This document shows, one piece after another, positions 57,572 to 64,000 of a stretch of 64,000 nt of DNA. Under the pieces are notes generated by a model. That model made no database searches. It was not told the DNA's origin and saw only the letters and a list, made by a program, of their open reading frames with translations. How positions within the stretch are numbered: position 1 is the stretch's first letter; each line of letters begins with the position of its first letter. The stretch is from Paracoccus fontiphilus (lineage in GTDB: Bacteria > Pseudomonadota > Alphaproteobacteria > Rhodobacterales > Rhodobacteraceae): contig NZ_JAFNAW010000009.1 of NCBI RefSeq assembly GCF_017356265.1, positions 12,501 to 76,500 of the forward strand, written 5' to 3'. Made by a program: the position numbers and the translations under genes.

Positions 57572-58975
57572 ATGATGCTCAGAACCAAGACGCTCTCGGC
57601 TGCCCTGGCCATGGCGATTTCCGCAGGGGGCGCCGCCCTTGCGCAGGACGCGGCCACACCCGCCCCGGTCCAGCAAGGGGCGGGGACGCAGCAGTCGTCC
57701 GAGCCCAGCGCCGCGACGGCCCCCGCCGGTCAGTCCGACGCGGGCCAGGCCCTGGCCACGACGCCCGGGGCGACGGTGGAAGGCGGCTCGGGACAATCCC
57801 CGACCGGCGAAACCGCGACCGCCCCGACCCAGTCCTCCGAGCCGACCTCGACCCCCAGCCCGGCCGAACAGACCCCGATGGAGGCGCCTGCCGCCCCCGC
57901 CGTGACCACCGCCCCCGCGACGGAAGATGCCGCCGCTCCGGAAGGCGCGACCGAAGCCGCCCCCGCGGCCGAGGAAGCACCCGCGACCGAGCAAGCGCCG
58001 GCAGCCGAGGAGCCTGCGGCGGAGGCCCCGGCCGACGAGCCGGCAGCCGAAGCCCCGGGCGAGGAGGCCGGTGACGCCGTCCAGGTGACCCCTGGCGACG
58101 AGGCTGCCGTTCCCGCCGAAACCACCGGCAGCGTCGTGGCCGAGGAAGGCCATGACGACATCGAAGGCACCCCCGAGGGCGAGGCCAGCGAGGCCGAGGG
58201 CGGTCACGCCGCGGCGGAAGGCGAGGAAGAGCACGCCGACAGCCATGGCGCGGTCCATATCGAGGATATCGCCTTCAGCTTCGAAGGTCCGTTCGGCGCC
58301 TATGACCAGTTCCAGCTGCAGCGCGGCCTTCAGGTCTATACCGAGGTCTGCGCGGCCTGCCACGGCATGAAGTTCGTGCCGATCCGCACGCTGCATGACG
58401 AAGGCGGCCCCGGCCTGCCCGAGGATCAGGTCCGGGCCTATGCGGCCAACCTGAACCCGATCCTGGACCCCGAAACCGGCGAGGAGCGCCCGCGCCTGCC
58501 GACCGACCACTTCCCGACCATCACCGGCGACGGCATGGGCCCGGATCTGTCGCTGATGGCCAAGGCCCGCGCGGGCTTCCATGGTCCCTACGGCACCGGC
58601 ATCAGCCAGCTGGCGAACGGGATCGGCGGGCCGGAATACATCCACGCCCTGCTGACCGGCTACACGGGCGAGGAGATCGAGCAGGCGGGCACGGTCCTGT
58701 ACCAGAACACCGCCTTCTCCAGCGGCAACATCGCCATGCCGCCGCCGCTGTCGGACGACCTGGTCACCTATGAGGACGGCACCCCCGCCACCGTGGACCA
58801 GATGGCCCGGGACGTCTCGGCCTTCCTGATGTGGACCGCCGAGCCCAAGCTGATGGACCGCAAGCAGGTCGGCCTTGTGGCGGTTCTGCTGCTGGTCGTG
58901 CTGACCTCGCTGCTGTATCTGACCAACAAGCGGCTGTGGGCGCCCCACAAGGGCAAGCTGCACCACAAGCGCTGA
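57572..58975 (+). CDS. petC: Cytochrome c1 with long acidic extension
   Basis: Periplasmic heme subunit of bc1, membrane-anchored at its C-terminus. The 467-residue protein starts with a signal peptide (cleaved after AALAQ), then about 190 residues of Ala/Pro/Glu/Thr low-complexity acidic sequence. The heme site CAACH lies near residue 260, with the axial Met expected in the later PPPLSDDL... region and the anchor [16 protein letters not shown] near the end. This extension is a Paracoccus hallmark. Two in-frame ATGs adjoin; AAGGAG is 9 bases before the first. Also called fbcC. Confidence 0.97.
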   Translation: MMLRTKTLSAALAMAISAGGAALAQDAATPAPVQQGAGTQQSSEPSAATAPAGQSDAGQALATTPGATVEGGSGQSPTGETATAPTQSSEPTSTPSPAEQTPMEAPAAPAVTTAPATEDAAAPEGATEAAPAAEEAPATEQAPAAEEPAAEAPADEPAAEAPGEEAGDAVQVTPGDEAAVPAETTGSVVAEEGHDDIEGTPEGEASEAEGGHAAAEGEEEHADSHGAVHIEDIAFSFEGPFGAYDQFQLQRGLQVYTEVCAACHGMKFVPIRTLHDEGGPGLPEDQVRAYAANLNPILDPETGEERPRLPTDHFPTITGDGMGPDLSLMAKARAGFHGPYGTGISQLANGIGGPEYIHALLTGYTGEEIEQAGTVLYQNTAFSSGNIAMPPPLSDDLVTYEDGTPATVDQMARDVSAFLMWTAEPKLMDRKQVGLVAVLLLVVLTSLLYLTNKRLWAPHKGKLHHKR

Positions 58976-59002
58976 TCCCGATCAGATTTCGAACGCATCG
59001 AA

Positions 59003-59027
59003 CGCGCCCCGGTCGGGGCGCGTTTTT
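59003..59027 (+). terminator. Rho-independent terminator of the bc1 operon
   Basis: CGCGCCCC (59003-59010) pairs with GGGGCGCG (59015-59022) around a four-base loop and is followed by five T's (59023-59027), 28 bases after the petC stop. Confidence 0.9.
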
Positions 59028-59089
59028 CATTGCTGGACAAGCCGCGCCGTTCCGGCAACATCGCCGCAAGCAGCGGAGGAAGCGGTCTC

Positions 59090-59983
59090 ATGGCAATCTG
59101 GAATCTGGGGTCGATCAACATCGACCATGTCTATCGGCTGGACCAACTGCCCCAGCCGGGCGAAACGCTGGCCGCACGCAGCTACACCCAGGGACTGGGC
59201 GGCAAGGGCGCGAACCAGTCCATCGCCGCCGCCAGCGCCGGGGCCGACACCCATCACCTGGGAGCCATGGGTCCGGCCGACGACTGGGTCATCGACCGGC
59301 TGTCGAAGCGCGGGGTCGTGTCCACCGACATCCTGCGAATGGACGGCCAGGTCACGGGCCATGCCATCATCCTGCTGGACGCAGGGGCCGAAAACGCCAT
59401 CGTCATCCATCCCGGCGCGAACCGGGCGATCACGCTGGGCATGCTTGCGGGGCCACTGTCGGAGATCAGGCCGGGCGATACCCTGCTGATCCAGAACGAA
59501 ACCAGTTGCCAGGTCGAGGCGGCGCGGACGGCACGCGCGGCAGGCGCCCGCGTGATCTATTCCGCCGCGCCCTTCGACATCGCGGCGGTCCGGGCGATCC
59601 TGCCGCATGTCACGATCCTTGCCGTGAACGCGGGCGAGGCCGAGGCCCTGTTCGCCGCCCTGCCCAACGACCTGCCCGGCGACCTGCCGGTCGAGGGGCT
59701 GCTGATCACCCGGGGCAGCGAAGGGGCGGAGTATCGCGACCTGACCTCCGGCGCGGTTCACCGTCAGGCGGCATTCAGGGTTGATCCCGTCGATACCACG
59801 GGCGCGGGCGATACCTTCACCGGCTACTTCGCCGCCAGCCTGGACCGCGGCGACCCCGTATCCCAGGCATTGCGGCTGGCATCGGGCGCCGCCGCGCTGC
59901 AGGTGACGCGGCCGGGGGCGGGCGACGCCATCCCCGCCCTGGCCGAGGTCCAGGACTTTCTTGGCGGTCAGCCCAGCGAATAG
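59090..59983 (+). CDS. rbsK: PfkB-family sugar kinase, ribokinase-like
   Basis: A 297-residue ATP-dependent sugar kinase. The N-terminal GLGGKGANQSIAAASAGAD is PfkB signature 1, and VDTTGAGDTFTGYFAASL near the C-terminus is signature 2 with the catalytic Asp. N-x-D-H and the G-K-G-A-N-Q motif favour ribokinase, but no ribose transport genes are near. GGAGG ten bases before the ATG fixes the start. Its 3' end overlaps that of convergent phoB by 16 bases. Confidence 0.85.
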   Translation: MAIWNLGSINIDHVYRLDQLPQPGETLAARSYTQGLGGKGANQSIAAASAGADTHHLGAMGPADDWVIDRLSKRGVVSTDILRMDGQVTGHAIILLDAGAENAIVIHPGANRAITLGMLAGPLSEIRPGDTLLIQNETSCQVEAARTARAAGARVIYSAAPFDIAAVRAILPHVTILAVNAGEAEALFAALPNDLPGDLPVEGLLITRGSEGAEYRDLTSGAVHRQAAFRVDPVDTTGAGDTFTGYFAASLDRGDPVSQALRLASGAAALQVTRPGAGDAIPALAEVQDFLGGQPSE

Positions 59984-60657
59984 CCCGTGCCGCGCACGGT
60001 GCGGACCGGGTTGTTGCCGCCGTTCTGCATCAGCGCCTTGCGCAACCGGCCCACATGGACGTCGATGGTGCGGGTATCCACATAGATGTCGCGTCCCCAG
60101 ACCCGGTCCAGAAGCTGCTCGCGCGTCCAGACCCGGCCCGGCTTTTCCATCAGCGTGGACAGCAGCCGGAACTCGGTCGGGCCAAGGTGCAGCGCCTGGC
60201 CCGCGCGAAAGACGCGATGCTCGGCGGCGTCCAGGATGATGTCGCCGAAGGACAGCCGCTCGCCCATGCTGGCGGGACGCGTGCGGCGCAACTGGGTGCG
60301 CAGCCGGGCCATCAGCTCGACCACGGAATAGGGCTTCACGACGTAATCATCGGCCCCGGTTTCCAGGCCCCGCACGCGGTCGGTTTCCTCGCTGCGTGCG
60401 GACAGCATGATGATCGGGATGGACCGGGTGGCGGGATCGGCCTTGACCTGGCGGCAGACCTCGATGCCGGAAACCTTGGGCAGCATCCAGTCCAGCACCA
60501 TCAGGTCGGGCTGTTCCTCCTGGACCAGCAGCAGCGCATCCTCGCCGTTGTCGGCGACGACGACGGCGAAGCCCTCGGCCTCGAGGTTGTATTGCAACAC
60601 CTCGCGCTGCGCGCCCTCGTCCTCGACCACCAGGACGCAGGGGGATTGCCGCGCCAT
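59968..60657 (-). CDS. phoB: Phosphate regulon response regulator PhoB
   Basis: A 229-residue OmpR-type response regulator activating genes at Pho boxes under phosphate limitation. The receiver domain has acidic E12/D13, phospho-acceptor D56 in MVLDWMLPK and the conserved Lys in VKPYSV; the C-terminal winged helix ends VRTVRGTGYSLG. Last gene of the pst-phoU-phoB run on the minus strand. The sensor kinase phoR is not next to it and may lie beyond the window end. Confidence 0.95.
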   Translation of the reverse strand: MARQSPCVLVVEDEGAQREVLQYNLEAEGFAVVVADNGEDALLLVQEEQPDLMVLDWMLPKVSGIEVCRQVKADPATRSIPIIMLSARSEETDRVRGLETGADDYVVKPYSVVELMARLRTQLRRTRPASMGERLSFGDIILDAAEHRVFRAGQALHLGPTEFRLLSTLMEKPGRVWTREQLLDRVWGRDIYVDTRTIDVHVGRLRKALMQNGGNNPVRTVRGTGYSLG

Positions 60658-60662
60658 CGCGC

Positions 60663-61388
60663 TCAGGCCCCGCTCGCCGCGTCCGATTCGACGAACGGCA
60701 CGCTGTTGTCCTTGGGACGGCTGTCATCGGGCAGTTCGCCCGACACGAGGTAGATCACCTGTTCGGCGATGGCGGTCGCCAGGTCGCCCATGCGCTCGAC
60801 GTTCTTGGCGATGAAATGCAGGTGCATGCAGGCGGTGATGTTGCGCGGATCTTCCATCATGTGGGTCAGGAACTCGCGGAACAGCGCGTTGTACATCTGG
60901 TCCACTTCCAGGTCGCGCTGGCGCACGTCCTCGGCCAGGCCGGCATCCCGGCGGATATAGCTGTCCAGCGCGTCCTGGACCATCCGGCCGACCGCATGGC
61001 TCATCCGGCGCAGGGCAAGGCCCGCGCCCTCGATCGGGGGCATCTGCGCCAGCACATGGGTGCGCTTGGCCATGTTCTTGGCATAGTCGCCCACGCGTTC
61101 CAGCGAATGGGCGATCTTCATGACCGCAAGCACCATGCGCAGGTCGGTCGCGGTGGGCGCGCGCAGGGCGATCAGCCGGGCCGCATCCTCGTTGATCTGC
61201 AGCTCCAGCGCGTCGATGGCCTTGTCGCGGCGGCGGACCTGTTCGGCCAGTTCCTCGTCACGGGTGTCCAGCGCGGTCGCGGCGTCCGTGATCGCGGCCT
61301 CGACCATGCCGCCCATCTTGACGGCCAGGGCCTGGATCGTTTCCAGGTCGCGGTCGAAGGCCGAGGAGATATGCTTCTCGCGGTTCAT
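60663..61388 (-). CDS. phoU: Phosphate signalling protein PhoU
   Basis: A 241-residue two-repeat helical protein that links PstSCAB to PhoR and restrains phosphate uptake. Family sequences seen are HISSAFDRDLETIQALAVKMG, EIIARRDKAIDALE-like RRDKAIDALELQI, LERVGDYAKNMAKR and, in the second repeat, NVERMGDLATAIAEQVIYLV. These carry the E/D-x-x-x-D metal-cluster motifs. It lies between pstB (23 bases upstream) and phoB (5 bases downstream). Confidence 0.95.
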   Translation of the reverse strand: MNREKHISSAFDRDLETIQALAVKMGGMVEAAITDAATALDTRDEELAEQVRRRDKAIDALELQINEDAARLIALRAPTATDLRMVLAVMKIAHSLERVGDYAKNMAKRTHVLAQMPPIEGAGLALRRMSHAVGRMVQDALDSYIRRDAGLAEDVRQRDLEVDQMYNALFREFLTHMMEDPRNITACMHLHFIAKNVERMGDLATAIAEQVIYLVSGELPDDSRPKDNSVPFVESDAASGA

Positions 61389-61411
61389 GAGTCCTGCCCT
61401 TTATGAAAATG

Positions 61412-62209
61412 TCAGCCGATGCGGCCCGAGATATAGGCTTCGGTCCGGCTGTCCTTCGGCTTGGTGAAGATGTCGTCGGTGTCGCCGTATTCGACCAAGT
61501 TGCCCAGGTGGAAGAAGGCCGTCTTCTGGCTGACCCGCGCGGCCTGCTGCATCGAATGCGTGACGATCACGACCGAGAACTGGCTGCGCAGTTCCTCGAT
61601 CAGTTCCTCGACCTGCGCGGTGGCGATGGGGTCCAGCGCGGAACAGGGCTCGTCCATCAGCAGAACCTCGGGGCTGGTGGCGACGGCGCGGGCGATGCAC
61701 AGGCGTTGCTGCTGGCCGCCCGAGAGGCCGGTGCCGGGTTCCTGCAAGCGGTCCTTGACCTCGTTCCACAGGGCCGCGCCGCGCAGGGCCCGTTCGACGA
61801 TGGCGTCCAGCTCGGCCCGGTTGCGGGCCAGGCCGTGGATGCGGGGGCCGTAGGCCACGTTGTCATAGATCGACTTGGGGAAGGGGTTCGGCTTCTGGAA
61901 CACCATGCCCACCTTGGCGCGCAGCTGGACGGGGTCCACGCGGCGGTCATAGACATCCTCGCCGTCCAGCAGGATCTCGCCCTCGACACGGGCGATGGGG
62001 ATGGTGTCGTTCATGCGGTTGATGCAGCGCAGAAAGGTGGACTTGCCGCAGCCCGACGGCCCGATGAAGGCGGTCACGGTCTTGTCCAGGATGTCCACGT
62101 CCACATCCTTCAGCGCGTGCTTGTCGCCGTAATAGACCTGGACCTTGCGGGCCTGGATCTTGATGTCCTTCTGGGTCACGGCACTCTCCGGGCGATTGAT
62201 ATCGTACAT
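61412..62209 (-). CDS. pstB: Phosphate ABC transporter ATP-binding protein PstB
   Basis: The ATPase of the high-affinity phosphate importer. In the 265-residue protein Walker A GPSGCGKS is at residues 50-57, with Q-loop [15 protein letters not shown], signature [14 protein letters not shown] and Walker [14 protein letters not shown]. The start at 62209 has AAGGAGG a few bases upstream; an upstream Met in frame lies inside pstA. It is followed by phoU. Confidence 0.97.
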   Translation of the reverse strand: MYDINRPESAVTQKDIKIQARKVQVYYGDKHALKDVDVDILDKTVTAFIGPSGCGKSTFLRCINRMNDTIPIARVEGEILLDGEDVYDRRVDPVQLRAKVGMVFQKPNPFPKSIYDNVAYGPRIHGLARNRAELDAIVERALRGAALWNEVKDRLQEPGTGLSGGQQQRLCIARAVATSPEVLLMDEPCSALDPIATAQVEELIEELRSQFSVVIVTHSMQQAARVSQKTAFFHLGNLVEYGDTDDIFTKPKDSRTEAYISGRIG

Positions 62210-62229
62210 ATTGGCCTCCTTCGGGCCGA

Positions 62230-63588
62230 TTACCAACGGCGTTCGAACTTGCGACGTAACCAGATGGCGAGCACATTCATGCAAAGCAGGAAGATCAGCA
62301 GGACGATGATCGCGCCCGAGGCCCGCTCGATGAAGGCGGGGTCGGACCGCTGCGTCCAGTTGTAGACCTGCACGGGCAGGGCGGATGCCGGGTCGAACAG
62401 GCCGGAAGGCAGCCCGGCGGGATAGTCGCGGATGAACGCCACCATGCCGATCAGCAGCAAGGGCGCGGTTTCCCCCAGGGCCTGGGCCAGGCCCAGGATC
62501 ATCCCCGTCAGGATGCCGGGCGTCGCCAGCGGCAGGACGTGGTGGAAGACCGACTGCATCTTGGACGCGCCCACGCCCAGGGCCGCGTCGCGGATCGACG
62601 GCGGCACCGCCTTCAGCGCGGCGCGCGTCGGGATGATGATGCGCGGCAGCGTCATCAGCGTCAGCACCAGGCCGCCGACGATGGGTGCCGATTGCGGCAG
62701 CCCCGCGAAGTTGATGAAGGCGGCAAGACCCAGGATGCCGAAGACGATCGACGGCACCGCGGCCAGGTTCGAGATGTTGACCTCGATGATGTCGGTGATG
62801 CGGTTCTTGGGGGCGAATTCTTCCAGGTAGATCGAGGCTGCGACGCCGATCGGCACGGCCAGGACCAGCACCACCAGCATCATGTAGAACGACCCCAGGA
62901 TCGCGACGCCCACGCCCGCGGCCTCGGGCCGCTGGTCGGATGCGTCGGCATTGGTCAGGAAGTTCCAGTTGAAGCGGGTGACGATCTCGCCCCGGTCGGC
63001 CAGTTCCTGGGCCAGTTGCAGCTGCTGGGGCGAGGTGTTGCTGTCGCGCGCCGCGCTGTCCATCGTGACGCGGCCCTTGAAGAAGCCGTCGATGCGGCCC
63101 CCGGTCAGCACGTCGAACTCGACGGTCTGCCCGATCAGGTCCGGGTTGGCCAGAACCCGGTTGCGGACCTGGGCCGAGGCTTCCTTCGAGATCAGGTTGT
63201 CGATGTCCTTTTCGCTCAGCCCCTCGATCTGGATGCCGTGGCGGGCCACCGTCGCCTCGACGGCGGCGTCCAGGACCTTGCCGTAGGACAGCGTCAGCAC
63301 CTTGGCTATCTCGGCCGGGTCGCGGTTGCCTTTGGGGTCCAAAACGGCGGCGTCCAGCGCCACCGGGATGTTCAGGTAGGTCTGGCGGAAGGCGCCCGCG
63401 CCGCCCGTCAGGATCGTCGCCAGCAGCACCACCAGCGCGATCATGGAGATCGCGATGGCGGCGACGCCATACAGGCGGAAGCGCTTTTCGGCGGCGTTGC
63501 GGGCCTTGGTGCGCGCATCCTGTTCCAGAAGCGAGGCGGGCTTGCGGTCGGGGACCGAAGCGGCGGGGGACAGCGGCATGTCGGTCAT
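62230..63588 (-). CDS. pstA: Phosphate ABC transporter permease PstA
   Basis: A 452-residue inner-membrane permease. The N-terminal 230 residues form a long cytoplasmic/periplasmic extension (DUF3333-like) seen in alphaproteobacterial PstA; the permease core contains the EAA-type loop [28 protein letters not shown] overlaps the pstC stop (ATGA). It is 20 bases ahead of pstB. The extension makes it longer than enteric PstA (about 296). Confidence 0.95.
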   Translation of the reverse strand: MTDMPLSPAASVPDRKPASLLEQDARTKARNAAEKRFRLYGVAAIAISMIALVVLLATILTGGAGAFRQTYLNIPVALDAAVLDPKGNRDPAEIAKVLTLSYGKVLDAAVEATVARHGIQIEGLSEKDIDNLISKEASAQVRNRVLANPDLIGQTVEFDVLTGGRIDGFFKGRVTMDSAARDSNTSPQQLQLAQELADRGEIVTRFNWNFLTNADASDQRPEAAGVGVAILGSFYMMLVVLVLAVPIGVAASIYLEEFAPKNRITDIIEVNISNLAAVPSIVFGILGLAAFINFAGLPQSAPIVGGLVLTLMTLPRIIIPTRAALKAVPPSIRDAALGVGASKMQSVFHHVLPLATPGILTGMILGLAQALGETAPLLLIGMVAFIRDYPAGLPSGLFDPASALPVQVYNWTQRSDPAFIERASGAIIVLLIFLLCMNVLAIWLRRKFERRW

Positions 63589-64000
63589 TCGTATTGCTCG
63601 CGATATTTGCGCACGATGTAGAGCGCGACCACGTTCAGCGCCAAGGTGATGACGAACAGCGTCAGGCCCAGGGCAAAGGCCACCAGCGTCTCGGGAGAGT
63701 TGAAGTCGCTGTCGCCGGTCAACTGGCTGACGATCTTGACGGTGATCGTCGTCATCGCCTCCAGCGGGTTGAGGCTCATCTGGGCGCTGGCGCCCGCGCC
63801 CAGGACCACGATCATGGTCTCGCCGATGGCGCGGCTGGCGGCCAGCAGGACGGCGCCGACGATCCCCGGAAGGGCGGCGGGCAGCACCACCTGGCGCACG
63901 GTTTCCGATGGGGTCGATCCCAGGCCAAGCGCGCCGTCACGCAAGCTTTGCGGCACGGCGTTGATGATGTCGTCCGACAGCGAGCTGACGAAGGGGATCA
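63585..64000 (-). CDS. pstC: Phosphate ABC transporter permease PstC (5' part beyond window end)
   Basis: The other permease of the Pst importer; only the C-terminal 138 codons are visible. The EAA-type loop is [26 protein letters not shown], followed by helices [21 protein letters not shown] and [20 protein letters not shown]. The frame continues through the window edge ([13 protein letters not shown]), so the internal GTG is not a start. It leads pstA by a 4-base overlap. Confidence 0.95.
   Translation of the reverse strand, partial: IPFVSSLSDDIINAVPQSLRDGALGLGSTPSETVRQVVLPAALPGIVGAVLLAASRAIGETMIVVLGAGASAQMSLNPLEAMTTITVKIVSQLTGDSDFNSPETLVAFALGLTLFVITLALNVVALYIVRKYREQYE

Noticed and set aside
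55633-57657. Long open frame antisense to petA-petB, over 670 codons
   Set aside because: It is the mirror of two certain genes; the translation is His/Gln/Asp/Arg-rich without any domain, and there is no ribosome site. GC-rich genomes give many such frames.
57640-58260. Frameshift or assembly error in the Ala/Pro-rich part of cytochrome c1
   Set aside because: The frame stays open from a good signal peptide to an intact heme domain, and the same type of tract is known in Paracoccus.
63585-63956. Internal GTG as the start of a short pstC
   Set aside because: The frame continues upstream through the window end with permease sequence, so the gene is only cut off by the boundary.

Overview
The window is a stretch of GC-rich alphaproteobacterial chromosome, almost certainly a Paracoccus or close relative in the Rhodobacteraceae. 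The best evidence is the cytochrome bc1 operon at 55663-58975. Its Rieske protein carries an N-terminal segment I recognise from Paracoccus, and its cytochrome c1 has the very long acidic Ala/Pro/Glu-rich insertion known from P. denitrificans. A Rhodobacter-type porin, a serC leader RNA, DUF1127 and DUF3576 proteins and the malic enzyme-phosphotransacetylase fusion fit the same group. I see no rRNA, tRNA, CRISPR array, phage or insertion sequence. Gene density is high and many neighbours overlap by 4 bases (ATGA or GTGA).

Layout. 1-6444: recQ (cut by the window start) and a YggT protein on the minus strand; then a thioesterase, a UMF1-type transporter, MepA, a periplasmic esterase-like protein and the YhhQ queuosine-precursor transporter on plus. 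6445-6682: a probable small transcript with a perfect anti-anti-Shine-Dalgarno site and an 18-codon ORF. 6740-11912: lactate permease with an operator palindrome, a ModE-like DNA-binding domain overlapping glycerol kinase, a transglycosylase-like lipoprotein, a hotdog thioesterase and DUF1127. 12008-17829: leuS-lptE-holA-flavoprotein on minus and a DUF3576 lipoprotein. 18099-24523: porin, YggS, serC-serA behind a serC leader, a metallophosphatase, CreA and HspQ.

24516-29726 is the most intriguing region. An anti-sigma kinase/STAS antagonist pair diverges from a four-gene operon of circularly permuted ATP-grasp, alpha-E, transglutaminase and the Anbu proteasome-like protease. This is a conserved predicted peptide-forming and peptide-degrading system whose substrate is, to my knowledge, unestablished. 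29830-41392 holds central metabolism and salvage: maeB, trhO, pncA-pncB, a phosphate transporter, a NUDIX protein, ArfB, a nitrilase-GNAT-NTF2 cassette and phosphomannomutase.

41389-51262 is a cell-surface glycan region. One minus-strand operon reads galU-galE-two GT2 paralogues-GT14 (Branch type)-sulfotransferase. KdsB, a CysQ-type PAP phosphatase and a KpsM-like export permease lie beside it. Together they suggest a sulfated surface polysaccharide: GalU and GalE supply sugar nucleotides, the transferases build, the sulfotransferase decorates and CysQ would clear PAP.

51290-64000 carries dnaK-dnaJ with a heat-shock-like promoter, radC, the bc1 operon, a ribokinase-family kinase, and the minus-strand pstC-pstA-pstB-phoU-phoB phosphate regulon, cut in pstC by the window end. 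A palindromic repeat occurs four times (12964, 21101, 28834, 55400), once in frame inside a flavoprotein gene.
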